Part shown: one piece after another, positions 17,591-25,841 of the stretch | Position numbering within the stretch: position 1 is the first letter of the stretch | Layout: every line of letters begins with the position of its first letter | NCBI RefSeq assembly: GCF_902859825.1 | Contig: NZ_CADIKB010000053.1 | Coordinates: 1 to 33,747 of the forward strand | DNA length: 33,747 nucleotides | Reading direction: 5' to 3' | Source of the DNA: Paraburkholderia phenoliruptrix | Lineage (GTDB): Bacteria; Pseudomonadota; Gammaproteobacteria; Burkholderiales; Burkholderiaceae | Position numbers and translations under genes: made by a program | The notes under the pieces: generated by a model | Database searches by the model: none | What the model was told of the DNA's origin: nothing | Seen by the model: only the letters and a program-made list of their open reading frames with translations

Positions 17591-18333
17591 GCCTGCCCCG
17601 CTTCGGGACGCCCGGCCACGGCCGGCGCCTCGCTGGCGGATTCGAGCCGCTCGAGGCGTTCCAGCCGGTAGCCGTAGCCGTAAATCGGCGTCAGACGGTA
17701 GCCGTGCTCGGGACGCAGGCCGAGCTTGCTGCGCAGCATGGAGACGTGCGTGTCCATGGTGCGCGACGGGATGTCGGTCGCCTGCTTCCAGATGACGTCG
17801 AGAATATGCGCGCGCGACAATGGCCGGCTCAGATGCTGGAACAGCAGCAGCGCGAGCTCGAACTCTTTCTGCGTGAGCGCCACCTTCGTGCCGCGCACCA
17901 CCACATGCTTCGCATGCAGGTCGAATTCGAACTCGCCGAAGACTTCCCGCGCCGCCGGCGGCTTCAGATGATAGGCGCGCCGCAGCAGCGAACCGACGCG
18001 CGCCAGCAGCACCGCTGCGGAAACCGGTTTGACGACGTAGTCGTCAGCGCCGGTATTCAGAATCGACGTGATGTCGCTTTCATGGCCGCGGCTCGTCATG
18101 AACAACACGGGCAAGCGTTCTGACAGACTTTCTCGTACCCAGCGCAGGACTTCTTCGCCCGACATATCGGGCACGTTCCAGTCGAGCACCAGCAGATCGA
18201 AGGTCTGGCGCCGCAATTGCCGCACCAGTTCGCGGCCTTCCCCATATGCGTGACAGACATGGCCGGCCGCCGACAGCGTTTGGCAAACAAGATCGGCCTG
18301 CGCCGAATCGTCATCCAGGACAGCAATTCTCAT
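17587..18333 (-). CDS. OmpR-family response regulator
   Basis: The 248-aa protein has a receiver domain (about 1-120, acidic pair VLDDDS, phosphoacceptor Asp in LLVLDWNVPDMSG, switch Thr/Ser in FMTSRG and the Lys in VVKPVS) and an OmpR-type winged-helix DNA-binding domain (about 130-230, LTQKEFELALLLFQHLSRPLSR, MDTHVSMLRSKLG). The ATG at 18333 (MRIAVLDDD) is preferred over a TTG four codons upstream. It is the first gene of a probable operon with the FecR/LysM protein, the CHASE2 kinase and the lipoprotein, so it is the likely partner of that kinase. Targets are unknown. The AT-richer DNA at about 18543-18640 probably contains its promoter. Confidence 0.92.
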   Translation of the reverse strand: MRIAVLDDDSAQADLVCQTLSAAGHVCHAYGEGRELVRQLRRQTFDLLVLDWNVPDMSGEEVLRWVRESLSERLPVLFMTSRGHESDITSILNTGADDYVVKPVSAAVLLARVGSLLRRAYHLKPPAAREVFGEFEFDLHAKHVVVRGTKVALTQKEFELALLLFQHLSRPLSRAHILDVIWKQATDIPSRTMDTHVSMLRSKLGLRPEHGYRLTPIYGYGYRLERLERLESASEAPAVAGRPEAGQA

Positions 18334-19208
18334 AAAACCCCGCAACGCGACTTATCGTTTCTAACTGGCGGACCGGCGCCCCGCAGCCGTGATCCGCTGC
18401 CAGCCATCCGGCGGACTGGCCGGGATGCCGGTGCTCGCTGGCACCGGGATCCGGCCTTCCACTCATCTTCAGTTCGAAGTTTTCTTCGACTTCTTTCGAC
18501 TAATGGTCCTTCGCCTCGCGCCCCGTATAACCCCGTGACCACTCCATCTCAAAATTTGCGCGCATTTTTTGATTCAGGAGCGGCGATTATCAAACCGCCG
18601 GTCATCATAATCGAAAAAACGGCTGTTTTTTTCTCCACGCCATTAAACGGCTCGCAGGCGGCCTGGCGATGACTTTGGGATTCTTTGCGATTCTTTGTCC
18701 GCCGCTCTCATGCCGCCTGCATTCCGCTTATATCGGCTCGCCTTCCCTTGCGCGCCTTGCGGCTTTGCCCATCGGTCGGTATTCGCACGTCTTCCAGGTT
18801 CTGCCGCCTGGTATGTCTGCCCATTCGGGCTCGTTATTGAATGAGAGGGTCTCTCTCGCGCGGTGCTGGCCCCGCCGCCGTTGTTTTCCAAACCGCGGCC
18901 GGGATTCGGAAACAGCGATTTGACATTTCGTGAGTCAGTATAGGAACTGTCTCAAAATAAATCGTTTAAGCTTTGTCAAATCGGTCTGGCACGGCATGGC
19001 AGGCGGCGCCATGCCGCGTCCAAGGCGTCGAAATGGCTTGAAAAACAAGGGGTTGGACTGGGCGCTGTGCAGCCGTTGTGCGAAGCGCATGGAGGTAGGC
19101 GAGGCGCCAGCCATAGCGTTGCGCGCGGCGGCGTGTGGTTTTTGTCGTTCGCGGCAGCATCTGCGCGCAAGCCACCGGGCAGGCGTCACCGGTTTCCCGT
19201 CGGCAGTC
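18334..19208. other. 875-bp region with no convincing gene
   Basis: This stretch lies between the start of the response regulator gene and the end of the first GntR gene. Open frames in it are short, Arg/Ser/Pro-rich and match no family. Base composition is uneven: 18543-18640 is AT-rich, unlike the surrounding coding DNA. A weak minus-strand promoter candidate for the response regulator is TTGATA (18588-18593) with AAAAAT (18564-18569), 18-bp spacer. A second AT-rich patch at 18910-18985 is framed by a perfect inverted repeat (listed separately). I see no clear terminator for the leftward operon that ends at 19209. Confidence 0.5.
18916..18983. repeat. 10-bp perfect inverted repeat around an AT-rich patch
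   Basis: CGATTTGACA (18916-18925) and TGTCAAATCG (18974-18983) are exact reverse complements with 48 bp between them. The patch between is AT-rich relative to the window. Possible readings are paired binding sites, a relic of a small mobile element, or the edge of a regulatory RNA. No evidence separates them. Confidence 0.5.
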
Positions 19209-19946
19209 TTAACGCTTCGCGATGCCGCCCGTAAGTGCCGGGCTGGGCTCGCGCGCACCCGCGCTCTCGCGCCCCGCGTCGAGCAGGTCGCGCGCAATTT
19301 CCGCGACGCGTGCGACGTGCGCGATCGCTGCGTCCCGCGCGCCGCACCGATCGCCCGCGCGGATCGCGCCAAGTATCTGGTTCATCTCGTGGACCGCTTG
19401 CCGGCCCCGGTCGTCGGAAGCAATCGTCAAGGCGCGCAGGCGATTGATCCGCGCAGTCAACGACTGCACTATTTCCCACGCCACGCGTTTTTTCCCCGCG
19501 CCGAACATCCGTTCGTAGAACGCAGTGGTCGACTCCCGCACGGCCTGATGATTTTCCGCATCGAACGCGTCTTCTATCTTGCGCAGGCACGCAGTCAGAT
19601 CGGCGACTGTGTTCTCATCGGCGTATTGCGCGCAAGCCATCGCGGCCTCGCCTTCGAGCAGCGCGCGAATTTCATAGATCTCGGCCGCGGTGGCTGCGTC
19701 GAGTGTCGCGACAATCGGTCCCTGGTTCGGTATCGAGTCGACGAGCCCCTCGGTCTCCAGATGCCGCAGCACTTCGCGCACGACGGTACGGCTCACGCCC
19801 AGCTCCTCGCAGAGCGATCGCTCGACAAGCCGCTCGCCCGGGCGAAAATGCGCATCCAGAATCGCCGTGCGCATTTTCTCGAGCACGAGTTCCCGCAACG
19901 TCGTGGTGCGGCGTTCGACCTTCAGCGAGGGCAGCGCGTCGCTCAT
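19209..19946 (-). CDS. GntR/FCD-family transcriptional regulator (copy 1)
   Basis: The 245-aa protein has an N-terminal winged helix (about 12-80; recognition helix in GVSRTVVREVLRHLETEGLV) and an all-helical FCD ligand-binding domain (about 95-225), the FadR subgroup. Such proteins usually repress operons for uptake and breakdown of small organic acids or amines, released by the substrate. It is the last gene of the leftward operon, 7 bp after the transporter ATPase gene. I chose the ATG at 19946 (MSDALPSLKV). It is closely similar along its whole length to the regulator at 29700-30386, and the recognition helices are identical, so both should read the same palindromic operator. Two paralogues bracketing one operon is unusual. 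Confidence 0.9.
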   Translation of the reverse strand: MSDALPSLKVERRTTTLRELVLEKMRTAILDAHFRPGERLVERSLCEELGVSRTVVREVLRHLETEGLVDSIPNQGPIVATLDAATAAEIYEIRALLEGEAAMACAQYADENTVADLTACLRKIEDAFDAENHQAVRESTTAFYERMFGAGKKRVAWEIVQSLTARINRLRALTIASDDRGRQAVHEMNQILGAIRAGDRCGARDAAIAHVARVAEIARDLLDAGRESAGAREPSPALTGGIAKR

Positions 19947-19953
19947 TGCGGGC

Positions 19954-21045
19954 TCAGGCCTGAGCGAAGAGCCGCACGTCGCGCGCGTCCCAATCGACGA
20001 GCGCCTCGGTGCCGACCGCGAGCCCGCTGTCATGACGATGCCCCGCCGGCATGCGAATCGAAATCTCCTGTTGCCAGGGCGTCGCGACCGCGTAGTGCAT
20101 GGCGTCGCCGAGATAGGTGATGTCGCGCACCGTCACGGGCAGCCCGGCCGCGTGGCGTGCATCGCGCAGCGGGTGGATGCGCATCTGCTCGGGACGGATC
20201 ATCAGCGTGCCGTCGTCGCCCGCGCTCAGCGCCGGATGGAAAGTGCCCGTCGCCACCTCGTGGCCGTTCGGGAACACGCCGTTCATGCGGCCGTTGCTGT
20301 GCGCCGTCACGCGCACCGGCAAGAAGTTCGAATTGCCGATGAAGCTCGCCACGAAGCGCGACGCGGGATTCGCATAGAGCTGCTCGCCCGTGCCGACCTG
20401 TTCGATTCGCCCGTTGTTGAACACGGCGATGCGGTCCGACAGACGCAGCGCCTCTTCCTGGTCGTGCGTCACATAGAGAATCGTGACGCCCGTCTCCTGA
20501 TGAATGCGGCGCAATTCCAGCTGGATCTCTTCGCGCAGTTTCTTGTCCAGTGCCGACAACGGCTCGTCCATCAGCAGCACCGGCGGATCGTAGGCGAGCG
20601 CACGCGCAATCGCGACGCGCTGCTGCTGCCCGCCCGATAGCTGCGCGGGCATCCGATCGCGGCATTCGGACAGATGCACGAGCTTGAGCATCTGTTCGAC
20701 CTTGGCCTTCACCTCGGCTTCCGGACGGCGCCGCACGCGCAACGGAAACGCCACGTTTTCGCCGACCGTCAAATGCGGAAACAGTGTGTAGCGCTGAAAC
20801 ACCATGCCGATGTTGCGTTTGTTCGGAGCAACGGCAAGCAGCGGCTTGCCGTCGAGCAGCACGCGCCCTTCGCTCGGCTCCTGAAAGCCCGCGACGATAT
20901 AAAGCGTCGTGCTCTTGCCCGAACCGGACGGCCCGAGGAAGGTCATGAACTCGCCCTTGCGGACGTCGAGCGATACATGATCGATGGCGACGACGTCGTC
21001 GTAAGTCTTGCGCAGGCGCTGGATTTGCAGGAATGCGGAAGTCAT
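19954..21045 (-). CDS. PotA-like ABC transporter ATPase
   Basis: The 363-aa ATPase has Walker A GPSGSGKST (about 37-45), ABC signature LSGGQQQR, Walker B VLLMDEPLSALD, the switch His in VTHDQEEAL, and a C-terminal TOBE-type domain (about 270-355) as in PotA/FbpC-like importers. It powers import through the two permeases encoded upstream. The ATG at 21045 has a GAGG Shine-Dalgarno 9 nt away. The family handles polyamines, iron or other small cationic or anionic solutes. With this operon context the solute is probably the pathway substrate. Confidence 0.92.
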   Translation of the reverse strand: MTSAFLQIQRLRKTYDDVVAIDHVSLDVRKGEFMTFLGPSGSGKSTTLYIVAGFQEPSEGRVLLDGKPLLAVAPNKRNIGMVFQRYTLFPHLTVGENVAFPLRVRRRPEAEVKAKVEQMLKLVHLSECRDRMPAQLSGGQQQRVAIARALAYDPPVLLMDEPLSALDKKLREEIQLELRRIHQETGVTILYVTHDQEEALRLSDRIAVFNNGRIEQVGTGEQLYANPASRFVASFIGNSNFLPVRVTAHSNGRMNGVFPNGHEVATGTFHPALSAGDDGTLMIRPEQMRIHPLRDARHAAGLPVTVRDITYLGDAMHYAVATPWQQEISIRMPAGHRHDSGLAVGTEALVDWDARDVRLFAQA

Positions 21046-21070
21046 GGCTCGTTACCTCGAATAGCGTGTG

Positions 21071-21865
21071 TTAGCGCGCGCGGCGCAGCACGGCGCCCGC
21101 GAGCATCAATACGGTGGTCAGGCCGACGAGCAGCGAGGACGCCGCCGCGACCACGGGCGTCAGGTCCTGCCGCAAGGTCGCCCAGATGCGCACGGGCAGA
21201 GTCTGCAGCGTCGGGCTCGCCATGAAGATCGACACGACGACCTCGTCCCACGATGCGAGGAACGAGAAGATCGCCGCCGCGAACAGGCCGAGCCGGATTG
21301 CCGGCAAGGTCACGCGCAGCTTCACCTGAAGCGGCGACGCACCGCAGACGAGCGCCGCATCCTCGAGCGCCGTGTCGAAGCTCGCGAGCGAATTGCTGAT
21401 CGAGATGATCGAGAACGGCAACGCAATGATCAGATGGCCGATCACGAAGCCCGTCATGGTGCCGTTCAGACCGATGCGCAGAAAGAACGCATAGAGCGCG
21501 ACCGCGAGCACCACGACCGGCAGCACCATCGGCGTGATGAAGAATGCGCGCGCCGCCTCGCGTCCGCGGAATCTGCCGCGCACGAGCGCGAGCGACGCGA
21601 GAAAGCCGATCAGCACCGACAGCACGGTGACGATTGCGCCGAGCTTCGCGCTCGTCAGCAGCGAGTCGATCCAGCCGGCGTCGGTGAAGAGCTGGCGGTA
21701 CCACTCCAGCGTCCAGCCCGGCGGCGGAAAGATCAGCCACTGCGAATCGCCGAACGACAGCGCGACGATGAACAGAATCGGCAGAAGCAGGAACAGCGCG
21801 ACGGCAGCGCCGACGGCAAGCAACACCCAGCGCATGGCGCCGAGGCGATCGAAGTCGAGGAGCAT
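21071..21865 (-). CDS. PotC-like ABC transporter permease
   Basis: This 264-aa membrane protein has about six helices and the permease EAA-like loop (EDAALVCGASPLQVKLRVTL; the Gly of the loop is present). The first helix starts at about residue 10 (MRWVLLAVGAAVALFLLLPI). The ATG at 21865 follows a GGGAG Shine-Dalgarno by 7 nt; an open extension to 21892 has no support. It sits 1 nt after a possible small ORF inside an intergenic hairpin element. Together with the other permease it forms the channel of the importer. Confidence 0.9.
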   Translation of the reverse strand: MLLDFDRLGAMRWVLLAVGAAVALFLLLPILFIVALSFGDSQWLIFPPPGWTLEWYRQLFTDAGWIDSLLTSAKLGAIVTVLSVLIGFLASLALVRGRFRGREAARAFFITPMVLPVVVLAVALYAFFLRIGLNGTMTGFVIGHLIIALPFSIISISNSLASFDTALEDAALVCGASPLQVKLRVTLPAIRLGLFAAAIFSFLASWDEVVVSIFMASPTLQTLPVRIWATLRQDLTPVVAAASSLLVGLTTVLMLAGAVLRRAR

Positions 21866-21866
21866 G

Positions 21867-21953
21867 TCAAATCTCCCGTCGGGCCGCCCCAAGGGGGACT
21901 GACGCCCCTTTGAGGAGCAGCGAACCTAGTGAGTACGGTGGCTGTTTCATCAT
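21867..21953 (-). CDS. Possible 28-aa ORF in a repeat element between the permease genes
   Basis: The frame starts with ATGATG whose first ATG overlaps the TGA of the upstream permease gene (ATGA), behind a GGAGGG Shine-Dalgarno. It encodes MMKQPPYSLGSLLLKGASVP and eight more residues, then stops with a TGA one nucleotide before the next permease ATG. The same DNA holds a perfect 6-bp hairpin stem, AAGGGG (21891-21896) and CCCCTT (21905-21910). I recall similar GSLLLKGASVPLGAA-type sequences as dispersed elements in Burkholderiaceae genomes (memory, not checked). It may be a translated coupling peptide or just a structured repeat. Confidence 0.4.
   Translation of the reverse strand: MMKQPPYSLGSLLLKGASVPLGAARREI
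21891..21910 (-). repeat. Hairpin core of the intergenic element between the permease genes
   Basis: AAGGGG and CCCCTT pair perfectly across an 8-nt loop in the 84-bp gap between the two permease genes. No T-run follows, so a terminator is unlikely. A role in mRNA stability or in setting the ratio of the two permeases is possible. Confidence 0.5.
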
Positions 21954-22834
21954 TTCCCTCCGGCGGTCGCGCGTGCTCCGCCCGCAAACCGCAATTGCAA
22001 TGCATACAACGCGAGGGTGACGACCAGCAGCACGAACGCCGCGGCCCCCGCCAGGCCCCAATTGAGCAATTGCTGGACGAGCTGCGCGATGAGTTCCGCG
22101 AGCATCATGTATGAAGCGCCGCCCAGCAGCGCGGGCGTGACGAAATAACCGAGTGCCATCACGAACACCATCAGCCCGCCGGCCGCGATGCCCGGCATGG
22201 CGAGCGGCACGAGAATGCGCCAGAACGCCTGCCAGCGGCTCGCACCGCAGACGGCGGCGGCACGCAGCGTCGACGGATCGATGCCGCGCAAGGTCGCATG
22301 CAGCGGCATCACGAGAAACGGCAGCATGATGTAGGTCATGCCGATCGTCACGCCGATCAGATTGTTGACGAGCGTGAGCGGCTCGCTGATCACGCCGAGC
22401 GCCATCAGCAGACGGTTGATCGGCCCGGTCTGCTGCAGCAGCACCATCCACGCGAAGGTGCGTGCGAGCAGATTGGTCCACATCGACAGCAGCAGGATCG
22501 CGAACAGCACGGTGCTCAGCTTGCGCGGCGCGATGGCCAGCAGCCAGGCGGTCGGAAAGCCGATCAGCAAGGTCGCGACCGTCACTACCGACGCCACCAG
22601 AAACGTATTGCCGAACACGCGCAAATACGTGGTTGAGCCGAGCAGCTGCGTGTAGTTCTGGAGGCCCGGCGTCGGCTCCAGCACGCTGCGCAGCAGCAGC
22701 GACAGCACCGGCAGCAGGAAGAAGACGACGAGCAGCAGGAGCGCCGGCATCAGGAGGCGCATGCTGCGCCAGTCGCGCCGCCGGCGCGGAACTGTGGCAG
22801 GCGGATGCACGACGGTACTCAGAACATCAGGCAT
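21950..22834 (-). CDS. PotB-like ABC transporter permease
   Basis: This 294-aa permease has a short cytosolic N-terminus (basic patch PRRRRDWRSMR), six membrane helices and the EAA-like loop in LRAAAVCGASRWQAFWRILVP. The sequence is typical of the PotB/FbpB type. The ATG at 22834 has GGGGA 6 nt upstream. It lies 45 bp downstream of the binding-protein gene and is the first of the two permeases. Confidence 0.9.
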   Translation of the reverse strand: MPDVLSTVVHPPATVPRRRRDWRSMRLLMPALLLLVVFFLLPVLSLLLRSVLEPTPGLQNYTQLLGSTTYLRVFGNTFLVASVVTVATLLIGFPTAWLLAIAPRKLSTVLFAILLLSMWTNLLARTFAWMVLLQQTGPINRLLMALGVISEPLTLVNNLIGVTIGMTYIMLPFLVMPLHATLRGIDPSTLRAAAVCGASRWQAFWRILVPLAMPGIAAGGLMVFVMALGYFVTPALLGGASYMMLAELIAQLVQQLLNWGLAGAAAFVLLVVTLALYALQLRFAGGARATAGGK

Positions 22835-22879
22835 GGTGTTTCCCCATCCACTCCAGTGACGGTGCGGCGCGCCGCACGC

Positions 22880-23896
22880 TTACTTCGACTGCCACGCGTA
22901 CCAGCGCTTCGCGATGGCGTCGCGGTTCTCGGCCCAGTACTTCATGTCGAGATTGATCTGCGAGGACTTGTACTGATCGGGCAGCGTCTTTGCGACCGCC
23001 GGCGACATCAGCGCGGCGGACTTCACGTTGACGGGCGCGTAGCCCGTGTCCGTGGCGAACTTCGCCTGCGCCTGGGCGCTCGTCGCTGCAGCCAGATACT
23101 TCATCGCCTCGGCCTTATGCTTCGCGCCCTTTGGAATGACCAGCATGTCGGCGGCGGTCAGATTCTGGTTCCATGAAATGCCGACGGGCACGCCGGTCTG
23201 TTCGAGCGCATGCAGACGGCCGTTCCAGAACATGCCGATAGGCGCTTCGCCCGACGCGAGCAGTTGCTGCGATTGCGCCCCGCCGCTCCACCAGACTATG
23301 TCGCCTTTGATCGTGTCGAGCTTCTTGAACGCACGGTCGAGATCCAGCGGATACAGCTTGTTCGGCTGCACGCCGTCGGCGAGCAGCGCGATTTCCAGCA
23401 CGCCGGGCGCGGACCATTTATAGAGCGTGCGCTTGCCGGGGAATTTTCTGGTATCGAACAGATCGGCCCAGCTTTGCGGCTGCGCGCCCGCGTACTTCGC
23501 CTTGTTGTAGCCGAGCACGAACGAGTAGTAAAAGCTGCCCACCGCCGCCGGCGTCGCAAAGCGCGGGTCGAGCTCGTCCTTCTTCACGACCGAATAATCG
23601 ATCGGCTCGATGAGGCCGGCCTGCTGCGCGGCATACGCGAAGTCGCCTTCCACGTCGACGACGTCCCAGTTCACATTGCCGCTGTCGACCATCGCCTTCA
23701 GCTTGCCGTAGTCGGTCGGGCCGTCCATCAGCACGTTGATGCCGGTGGCCTGCGTGAAAGGCTGTGCCCAGTTCTTCTGCTGCGACGACTGCGTGGTGCC
23801 GCCCCAGCTCGTGAACACGATCGGGTCCGCGGCAAGCGCGGGCGCCGCCGTGCACAATGCGAGCAGCGACGCGATAAGGGTGCTTCGGGTCTTCAT
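22880..23896 (-). CDS. PotD-like periplasmic solute-binding protein
   Basis: The 338-aa protein has a Sec signal (MKTRSTLIASLLALCTAAPALAA, cleavage after residue 23; only partly quoted as a motif). The mature part has the PotD/FbpA two-lobe pattern: VFTSWGGTTQSSQQKNWAQP, a WDVVDVEGD block, and NLDMKYWAENRDAIAKRWYAWQ at the end. The ATG at 23896 follows GGAG by 6 nt and is preferred over the extended frame to 23983. It captures the substrate for the importer. Acidic residues in the cleft fit a cationic ligand such as an amine, but ligand identity cannot be read from sequence. Confidence 0.88.
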   Translation of the reverse strand: MKTRSTLIASLLALCTAAPALAADPIVFTSWGGTTQSSQQKNWAQPFTQATGINVLMDGPTDYGKLKAMVDSGNVNWDVVDVEGDFAYAAQQAGLIEPIDYSVVKKDELDPRFATPAAVGSFYYSFVLGYNKAKYAGAQPQSWADLFDTRKFPGKRTLYKWSAPGVLEIALLADGVQPNKLYPLDLDRAFKKLDTIKGDIVWWSGGAQSQQLLASGEAPIGMFWNGRLHALEQTGVPVGISWNQNLTAADMLVIPKGAKHKAEAMKYLAAATSAQAQAKFATDTGYAPVNVKSAALMSPAVAKTLPDQYKSSQINLDMKYWAENRDAIAKRWYAWQSK

Positions 23897-23975
23897 GTCT
23901 GTCTCCATGGATATGGTTCGTATCGGGCAACGCATACGGCGGCCGGTCGAATGCCGGCTTCGAGCTTCTGATTCG

Positions 23976-24290
23976 TCAGGCAAGCGGCGAAAAGCGCGCC
24001 GGCTTCATGATCTTGTTTTCCATTTCTTCCATCAGCGCCTGGATCTTCGGCGCGAACGCCTGCCACGCGCGATCTTCCGCGAGCGCCGCGCGGCGTCGTT
24101 CGCGCTCGTCGAGGCTCGGATAAGCCCAGATATGCACGATCTGGTTCAACGGGCCGATGTCCGAAAAGAAATAGCCGACCAGTTCGCCGAGATAGCGCTT
24201 CTGCAGTTCGATGCCCTCTTCCTCCACGAGCTTCAGATAGCTCGGCACGGCGCCGGTCTTGATGCGGTAGGTGCGGATTTCGTAGTACAT
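23976..24290 (-). CDS. NIPSNAP-family protein
   Basis: This 104-aa protein begins MYYEIRTYRIKTGAVPSYLK and has HIWAYPSLDERERRRAALAED, both typical of the NIPSNAP dimeric alpha-beta barrel family. Bacterial members occur in catabolic operons and their reaction is unknown. They may be small accessory or isomerase-like enzymes. The ATG at 24290 has a GGAG Shine-Dalgarno 5 nt away. It lies between the aldehyde dehydrogenase and the transporter genes in the same operon. Confidence 0.85.
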   Translation of the reverse strand: MYYEIRTYRIKTGAVPSYLKLVEEEGIELQKRYLGELVGYFFSDIGPLNQIVHIWAYPSLDERERRRAALAEDRAWQAFAPKIQALMEEMENKIMKPARFSPLA

Positions 24291-24327
24291 GCGGGCTCCA
24301 GGTGTCGGTTTGGGCGTATGCCGGCGC

Positions 24328-25800
24328 TCAGCGCATCACAAACGGATCGGCGATCGGTTCGTCCGATGTGCGGATCCACACAGATTTGGTGCGCGTGTAC
24401 TCCAGCACCGCTTCGAGGCCGCCTTCGCGGCCGAGCCCGGACAGACCGTAGCCGCCGAACGGCACAATGGGCGAGACAGCGCGATAGGTGTTGACCCACA
24501 CGATGCCGGCCCGCAACGCGCGCGTGAGACGGTGCGCGCGCGTGAGATCGCGGGTGAACACGCCGGAGGCGAGGCCATAGCGCGTATCGTTCGCAAGCGC
24601 AATGGCGTCGGCTTCGGTATCGAACGTGACGACGCTCAGCACAGGACCGAACAGTTCTTCCGACACGCTTGGCACCCGCGAGTCCGGACAATCGACGATG
24701 GTCGGCAGGAAGTAGTTGCCACGCGCAAAACCGTCGGCCCGCCTGCCGCCCGTCACTATCCGGCCGCCGGCTGCGACGCTCGCACGCAGCACGTTTTCGA
24801 TGTGCTCCAGTTGCCGGCGCGTCGCGAGCGGCCCCATTTCGGTGGCCGCATCCTGCGGATTGCCGATGCGGATCGCCTGCGCTTTCGCGACGAGCCGCTC
24901 AATCAGGGCGTCATGAATGCCGCGCTGGACAACGAGCCGCGAACCGGCGACGCAACTCTGCCCGCTCGCCGCGAAAATGCCGGCGATCACGGCATTGCAC
25001 GCGCTTTCCAGATCGGCGTCCTCGAAGACAAGTACCGGCGATTTGCCGCCCAGCTCGAGCGACATGGCCGCGAGATTCGCCGCCGAATTGCGCACCACGT
25101 GGCGCGCGGTTTCGGGACCGCCCGTAAAGGCAATCCGCGACACGAGCGGATGACTCGTCAGCGTGCGCCCGCAGTCGTTGCCGAAGCCCGTGACGATATT
25201 CACGACCCCTCCGGGAAAGCCCGCCTCGTTCACCAGCCGCGCGAATTCGAGCAACGGCGCGGGGCCGTCTTCGGAAGCCTTCAGCACGATCGTGCAACCC
25301 GCGGCGAGCGCCGGGCCAATCTTCACGGCCGACAGAAAAAGCTGCGAATTCCACGGCACGATCCCGGCGACGACACCAACCGGTTCCCGCCGCAGCGTCA
25401 CTTCCATGTCGGGCTTGTCGACGGGCAGCCACGCGCCCTGAATCTTGTCGGCGACGCCCGCGTAGTAGCGGTAGTACTCGGCGACATAGCCGATCTGGCT
25501 CTTCGTCTCGCGAATGATCTTGCCGGTATCCCGCGTTTCGAGTTCGGCCAGACGCGGCGCATTCTGCGCGACGAGATCCGCGAGTGTGTAAAGCAGCTTG
25601 CCGCGCGCGCTCGCCGTGAGATTCGCCCACGCCGGGTCGGTGAGCGCGCGATGCGCGGCCTGAACCGCTCGGTCGACGTCATGCTCGCTGGCAGCAGGCA
25701 TGCGCGCCCACACCTCGCCCGTCGACGGATCGACGCTGTCGAAAGACTCGCGCGCATCTTCGAACGCACCGTCGATGTATTGCTGGAACCGCTCAACCAT
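24328..25800 (-). CDS. NAD(P)+-dependent aldehyde dehydrogenase
   Basis: This 490-aa enzyme of the ALDH superfamily should oxidise an aldehyde to a carboxylate. The catalytic Cys is in FAASGQSCVAGSR, the general-base Glu in LELGGKSP, and the NAD-binding AFTGGPETAR and VPWNSQL (the oxyanion Asn) blocks are intact. The ATG at 25800 (MVERFQQYIDG) has GGAG 8 nt upstream. A GTG at 25809 in the same frame overlaps that site and is less likely. Substrate is not predictable beyond an aliphatic or aryl aldehyde produced by the upstream oxygenase and hydrolase. Confidence 0.93.
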   Translation of the reverse strand: MVERFQQYIDGAFEDARESFDSVDPSTGEVWARMPAASEHDVDRAVQAAHRALTDPAWANLTASARGKLLYTLADLVAQNAPRLAELETRDTGKIIRETKSQIGYVAEYYRYYAGVADKIQGAWLPVDKPDMEVTLRREPVGVVAGIVPWNSQLFLSAVKIGPALAAGCTIVLKASEDGPAPLLEFARLVNEAGFPGGVVNIVTGFGNDCGRTLTSHPLVSRIAFTGGPETARHVVRNSAANLAAMSLELGGKSPVLVFEDADLESACNAVIAGIFAASGQSCVAGSRLVVQRGIHDALIERLVAKAQAIRIGNPQDAATEMGPLATRRQLEHIENVLRASVAAGGRIVTGGRRADGFARGNYFLPTIVDCPDSRVPSVSEELFGPVLSVVTFDTEADAIALANDTRYGLASGVFTRDLTRAHRLTRALRAGIVWVNTYRAVSPIVPFGGYGLSGLGREGGLEAVLEYTRTKSVWIRTSDEPIADPFVMR

Positions 25801-25841
25801 GTCAGCCACTCCGGGATATTGAACAGGTATCGGCGTCGGTG

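Noticed and set aside
13502..17671. Two very long plus-strand open frames opposite the CHASE2 kinase and FecR genes
   Set aside because: They are antisense shadows of well-supported genes with intact catalytic motifs on the minus strand.
18217..18930. Short open frames in the gap between the response regulator and the GntR gene
   Set aside because: They show no family resemblance, no Shine-Dalgarno sequence, and biased Arg/Ser/Pro content.
18916..18941. TTGACA as a -35 of a plus-strand promoter
   Set aside because: The only -10-like sequence (TATAGG) is 13 bp away, too close for sigma-70, and no gene follows on the plus strand.
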